From Clostridium sp. OF09-36 (GTDB lineage: Bacteria; Bacillota; Clostridia; Lachnospirales; Lachnospiraceae), in NCBI RefSeq assembly GCF_003481985.1, contig NZ_QUMD01000006.1:1-64000 (forward strand): 64,000 nt of DNA, written 5' to 3'. The translations under genes and the position numbers were made by a program. Under the pieces are notes generated by a model. It saw only the letters and a program-made list of their open reading frames with translations, was not told where the DNA came from and did not search any database. Below are positions 60,593 to 64,000 of this stretch, piece after piece; within the stretch, counting starts at the first letter, position 1; each line of letters starts with the position of its first letter.

Positions 60593-60835
60593 ATGAAAAA
60601 AGTATTCGGAATCGGAAGCTGTATGGTCGGAATAGTACTGGTTATTTCTGGTGCTGTGATGAAGCTGAAAGGACAAACAGCGGTTACTGTCATTGGAGGC
60701 GCAGATGGTCCTACCGCTGTGTTTGTTGCCGGAAAACTGAATGGTGATTTCTCTATCATACTGATTCTGATCGGAATTGTATTGTTGGCTGTAGCAGCAA
60801 TTGTTTATTGGAAGAAAAATGGCGGAAATCCATAA
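60593..60835 (+). CDS. Small membrane protein with OadB-like signature
   Basis: 80 aa: a membrane helix (GIGSCMVGIVLVISGAVM), the motif VIGGADGPTAVFVAGK, then a second helix and a basic end. The GGADGPT motif is the sodium-binding core of oxaloacetate decarboxylase beta subunits (OadB/GcdB). Here it stands alone, without the nine-helix enzyme. Small proteins of this kind exist in Clostridia and have no assigned role. AAAGGAGATT precedes the ATG. Confidence 0.7.
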   Translation: MKKVFGIGSCMVGIVLVISGAVMKLKGQTAVTVIGGADGPTAVFVAGKLNGDFSIILILIGIVLLAVAAIVYWKKNGGNP

Positions 60836-60891
60836 GAAAAGCAGCTCGCATGGTATTGGCAGCAGGAACGGTGTGAAAAGGGGGCGATTAC

Positions 60892-61866
60892 ATGGAAGAG
60901 AGTTTCTGGAAACAGACGTACGAGAAGATTCTGATTGGAATGGGTCTCTTTGGGATTACATTGAAATTTCTCTTTCTCAATCAGATTCTCCCCTTCATTG
61001 GCGCCCTTTTGCTGTTTACAGGATTTCGAAAACTGAGATCAGAAAACCGCTGGCTGAAAGCCGGATATGCAGGCGCCGCGCTCGAAGTTGTGATTACCAT
61101 TGTGACAATTGTGCTTGGAAGTGTGCTCGAACGGGAGAAAATCTATGCTTTGTACGCATGGAAAGGAATTGATTTCTGTGGCGGAATCCTGCCGGTCGTG
61201 CTGATGATTTGTCTTTTCCTTGGAATGCGTGAGGAGTTGGAACAGCGTGATGAAAAAATAAAAAGTGAAGTTCTGCTCCATATCATCATCTGGTATGCGG
61301 TGGTGACGGTGCTTGCGATTCAGGAATATGAGGGCTGGATCCTTGGTTTTGTAATCGTTGCTGCATACATTGGAATCCTTGTAGAGTTAAAGAATATAGC
61401 AGAAAAACTGGAAGAGGCCGGATATGTACTGGAAGAACATTCGGTGCGGATTTCAGACAGTAGATGTGCAGCAGGAGCAGCAATTCTGACTGCGGCAGGT
61501 CTGTTCGTCAGCTATACATGTTTTGGTGCTTATCATATGGAGTGGACAACTGCAAATGAAACCCAGGATCCGGCATGTGAAGAAACCAAAGCACATCTGT
61601 TATCCCTTGGTTTTCCGGAAGATATCTTGCATGACTTAAAGAAAGAAGATATTCTGGCGTGCAAAAATGCCAGACAGGTTCTGCTGAATCAAAGCGATGA
61701 TTCGCTGCGGGGCAGGGATGGGCAGTTGCAGCTTGACGGCTTGGCAGTAGAACTGGAACAGGAAGGCCAGTGGAAGGTGATCCATCATTCTTATGGAATG
61801 GAAATCCGGGCTTTCGCGGGACAGAAGCAGTACAGATCAATCCGGCATATCAGGAAATGAACGGGG
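60892..61866 (+). pseudogene. Truncated second copy of the membrane gene at 16522-17913
   Basis: The first 300 residues match the intact gene almost throughout (MEESFWKQTYEKILIGMGLF identical). At 61788-61789 a TT stands where the intact copy has TTT, shifting the frame. Restoring it gives LWNGNPGFRGTEAVQINPAY up to about 61866, where homology stops and the last 155 residues are missing. The gene is thus cut twice: by a frameshift and by loss of its 3' end. Confidence 0.85.
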
Positions 61867-61956
61867 AGTTTCCCATAGTTAAAGATACCACACCCAATAT
61901 CACAAACTCACGCTTAAACAATATTCCTTAGTCAACCACATACAATAACAAATACA

Positions 61957-61996
61957 AAAAAGCTGGAAGCAGACTTAATTTTGCTCCCAGCTTTTC
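61957..61996. terminator. Bidirectional terminator
   Basis: AAAAGCTGGAAGCA (61957-61970) pairs with TGCTCCCAGCTTTT (61982-61995) with one mismatch; A-tract and T-tract flank it. It separates the truncated gene from the convergent two-component operon. Confidence 0.8.
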
Positions 61997-62107
61997 TTTA
62001 TTGTTTTGATGAAGTCGTTCAATGATACTTGTTTTTGCTATCTGCTTACATAATGTGCATACTTGTCACTTGTGTTCTGATATATCTGTCCCTCTTATTG
62101 CCTAAAC

Positions 62108-62707
62108 TCATATTAAGGGTGTGATATATCCAAGTGCAATAGCCTTGTTATAGGCTTCGATAGCATTTTTAGCCCCCAGCTTATCATAGATGCTTTGGAT
62201 ATGGTTGTAAAGTGTCCGTTCACTGATATACAGTTCTTGCGCTATTTCATGCTTTGTTTTCCCTGTTCCAATCGCCTTAATAATTTCCGCTTCACGATCT
62301 GTCAGGGGATCTAATAAAGGGGGCGTAGTGGACTTGTGACCTTTACTAATAGCTGTGAGTTTTTTTACCAACTCGTCAGCAGAAGCAGACTTATCAATAT
62401 AACTTACGGCGCCTTTTTTAAGTGCCTCCTGTCTATAAACTGGCATATCATAAGAGGATAGCATAACCACCTTTATTTTTGGCTTTTTACTATATATCGT
62501 TTCTATCAGATCAATGCCAGAACTTTTTGACTGCTCTCTTAGGTTGACATCAAGTAATACAATGTCCCATTCGTCTACGGAAAGAATATTCCAAAACTCT
62601 GTTTCATTACTTACATAGCGACAGATAGAGATTTCATCCCAATCTTCCAGAAGTTTGCTTAAACTCTCTCCAAATATCCTGTGATCATCAAATAGTAATA
62701 TCTTCAT
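62108..62707 (-). CDS. LuxR/NarL-type response regulator
   Basis: 199 aa. Receiver domain with LLFDDH near the start, phospho-Asp in IVLLDVNL near residue 54, and VVMLSSYDM and KGAVSYIDKSA (Lys). C-terminal HTH of LuxR type: LDPLTDREAEIIKAIGTGKT, EIAQELYISERTLYNHIQSI. It is the last gene of a two-gene minus-strand operon with the kinase gene, which overlaps it by 20 bp. Target genes unknown. Confidence 0.92.
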   Translation of the reverse strand: MKILLFDDHRIFGESLSKLLEDWDEISICRYVSNETEFWNILSVDEWDIVLLDVNLREQSKSSGIDLIETIYSKKPKIKVVMLSSYDMPVYRQEALKKGAVSYIDKSASADELVKKLTAISKGHKSTTPPLLDPLTDREAEIIKAIGTGKTKHEIAQELYISERTLYNHIQSIYDKLGAKNAIEAYNKAIALGYITPLI

Positions 62708-63991
62708 TTTTTCTCCCCAAAACTGCCGTTGCAGTTAAAATACCATCTTTCTCTAAATACTGAATGTTACCACCATTCCCATTTATCAACACCGTCAAGA
62801 ACAGCATACCACCTTTGGAAGAAAGAATATTTTCAATGTCATTTGGTTTCGCTCCATCATTTTGACAGGTAATTACGAGTCTACTTTCTTCATTTAGCGC
62901 GATTTCCAAATGAATAAAAGTAGCGGCAGCGTGTTTATAAACATTGTTGACAAGTTCTTTGATTATCTGCATAGTCTGTTCCAAACTGTTATCTTTTTTC
63001 AAAGCAATCCTGCTTCGCTGTCAATCGTGAAATCTACAAGTATATTCTTCTTTGGGTACAGCTTCTTAATCGCGTCAAGCATATATCCGATATGTTCCCA
63101 TGAAGCATACCCCGAAAAGATATTAGAGGAATAGAAATTCATCATATTTCTTACCCGCAATTCCAAATCAGACAATATCCTTTTTGTTTCATCAACATCT
63201 GGTGAGCGAAGCGACAGGAGATTTTTGGCACCTCCAATGTCTTGAAGCACATCGTTATGAAGCAGTCTTGAGAAATCTTCCCTCTCATTTGCAATATAGT
63301 TCGTTAATTCATAATACTTTGTCAACTCCTTGTAACGGGCTTCCATGTCGCCAAGATGAATGACAGCAAAAGCCTCAAATAAAAGCATTATAAGCTGAAA
63401 AAATACATTGACTTGCAGGGTGGACAAATCAAAGCAATAAAGTACGATTGTAAGCAAAGGAATCATGAAAACAAGGACATATCTTGCTTTCCTCTGGGCA
63501 ATCGGAAGAATATTAACCTGTTTCAAATTTATATATTTATAATCAAGGAAAATTCCCACGAACATTCCAATTAACATAGTTACCGCAGGTAGAATTCGGA
63601 AATTGAAAAACGACAGTATGATAGACGCAATTCCAAACAGCAAGCGAACCATTTTTCCCCGGCTTGCGTCAGTTCTTACCAGCATTATTCCGATAATCAA
63701 TGCAAAAACCAGAAATGCACCCGTGTATAAGGTGGAAAATCCATCATACATCAGCGCCGCAATAAAGGAAACAGAAAGCAGGTTCCAGCCACATTCAGAT
63801 ATTGTTGCCTTTCGCCGTGATGTCATTACATGTAGATAGAGCAGATTGAAATAACAAAGCAAGACGGCAATCGACAATAAGTTGATGGCTCCGTCATTCG
63901 CAATTCCTTTATGTGTTCTATCCAATATAACCCATAAAGTCACAATACCCGCATGAAGAAACAGATACGGATAGAAGCGTTTATCCTGCAT
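62688..63991 (-). pseudogene. Sensor histidine kinase, split by a frameshift
   Basis: Residues 1-330 (63991-62999): seven or eight membrane helices, then a HisKA_3-type site SRLLHNDVLQDIGGAKNLLS with the phospho-His. The frame ends GLL-TGA. A second frame from 63002 continues KKDNSLEQTMQIIKELVNNV and has the HATPase features (N box KELVNNVYKHA, GMLFL). One more T in the TT just before 63000 would join them into one kinase of about 434 residues. Overlap is only 4 bp. It would phosphorylate the regulator encoded next. The start lies 7 bp from the window end, so the 5' end may be incomplete. Confidence 0.75.
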
Positions 63992-64000
63992 AGACCCCCC

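Noticed and set aside
1..64000. tRNA and rRNA genes
   Set aside because: None recognised by eye on either strand.

Overview
The window looks like part of a large, low-copy plasmid (or plasmid-like element) of a Gram-positive Clostridia host, most likely Lachnospiraceae. The grounds are strong AGGAGG-type ribosome sites, moderate A+T content, and families typical of that group: DUF3791/DUF3990, DUF4313, DUF1810, DUF2812, choline-binding repeats, YodL-like proteins, and a group II intron sitting behind a terminator. The plasmid assignment rests on a ParM/ParR partition operon beside a 13-unit 11-bp centromere array (0.2-2.3 kb), and on a replication initiator next to a long iteron array (29-31.3 kb). 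This is inference from content; no plasmid join is visible.

Layout. 0.2-2.7 kb: parC-parM-parR segregation cassette. 2.7-8.1 kb: surface protein, VirD4-like coupling ATPase and decayed conjugation-associated genes. 8.2-10.4 kb: peroxiredoxin plus an AhpF-like reductase with reversed domain order. 10.5-15.6 kb: Toprim primase, a divergent regulator pair around a perfect 28-bp palindrome, a phosphoesterase, and a coiled-coil DNA-binding candidate with dispersed GTTTACGTTTAC palindromes. 15.7-18.3 kb: minus-strand membrane/lipoprotein genes and a candidate Fst-like type I toxin-antitoxin locus. 18.5-28.4 kb: UvrD-like helicase with a Cas4-like N-terminus, a DUF3791-DUF3990 module, then an operon of metallopeptidase, YhaM-like OB-HD protein, HolB and DnaX. 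28.5-33.4 kb: replication origin. 33.4-39.3 kb: annealing protein-SSB, small genes, and a LexA-box DinB-YedK cassette. 39.4-43.6 kb: minus-strand membrane genes, an ECF sigma/anti-sigma pair and gene fragments. 43.7-51.5 kb: one operon with E2-like, JAB/JAMM, double-ThiF (E1-like) proteins and HolA. 51.5-64 kb: accessory region with an intron fragment, transposase remnant, secreted and membrane proteins, broken redox genes, a truncated second copy of a membrane gene and a two-component system.

Working together: the element carries much of its own replisome accessory set: initiator, primase, helicase, SSB, annealing protein, translesion polymerase and all three clamp-loader subunit types (delta, delta-prime, tau/gamma). 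Several of these transcription units have an intrinsic-terminator hairpin in the leader, between a good promoter and the first gene, which suggests element-wide attenuation or antitermination. HolA sits at the end of the ubiquitin-like operon, so a link between protein conjugation and the clamp loader is worth testing.

Caution: about a dozen genes carry single-base frameshifts or in-frame stops, several at short homopolymers. Some may be assembly errors rather than true decay.
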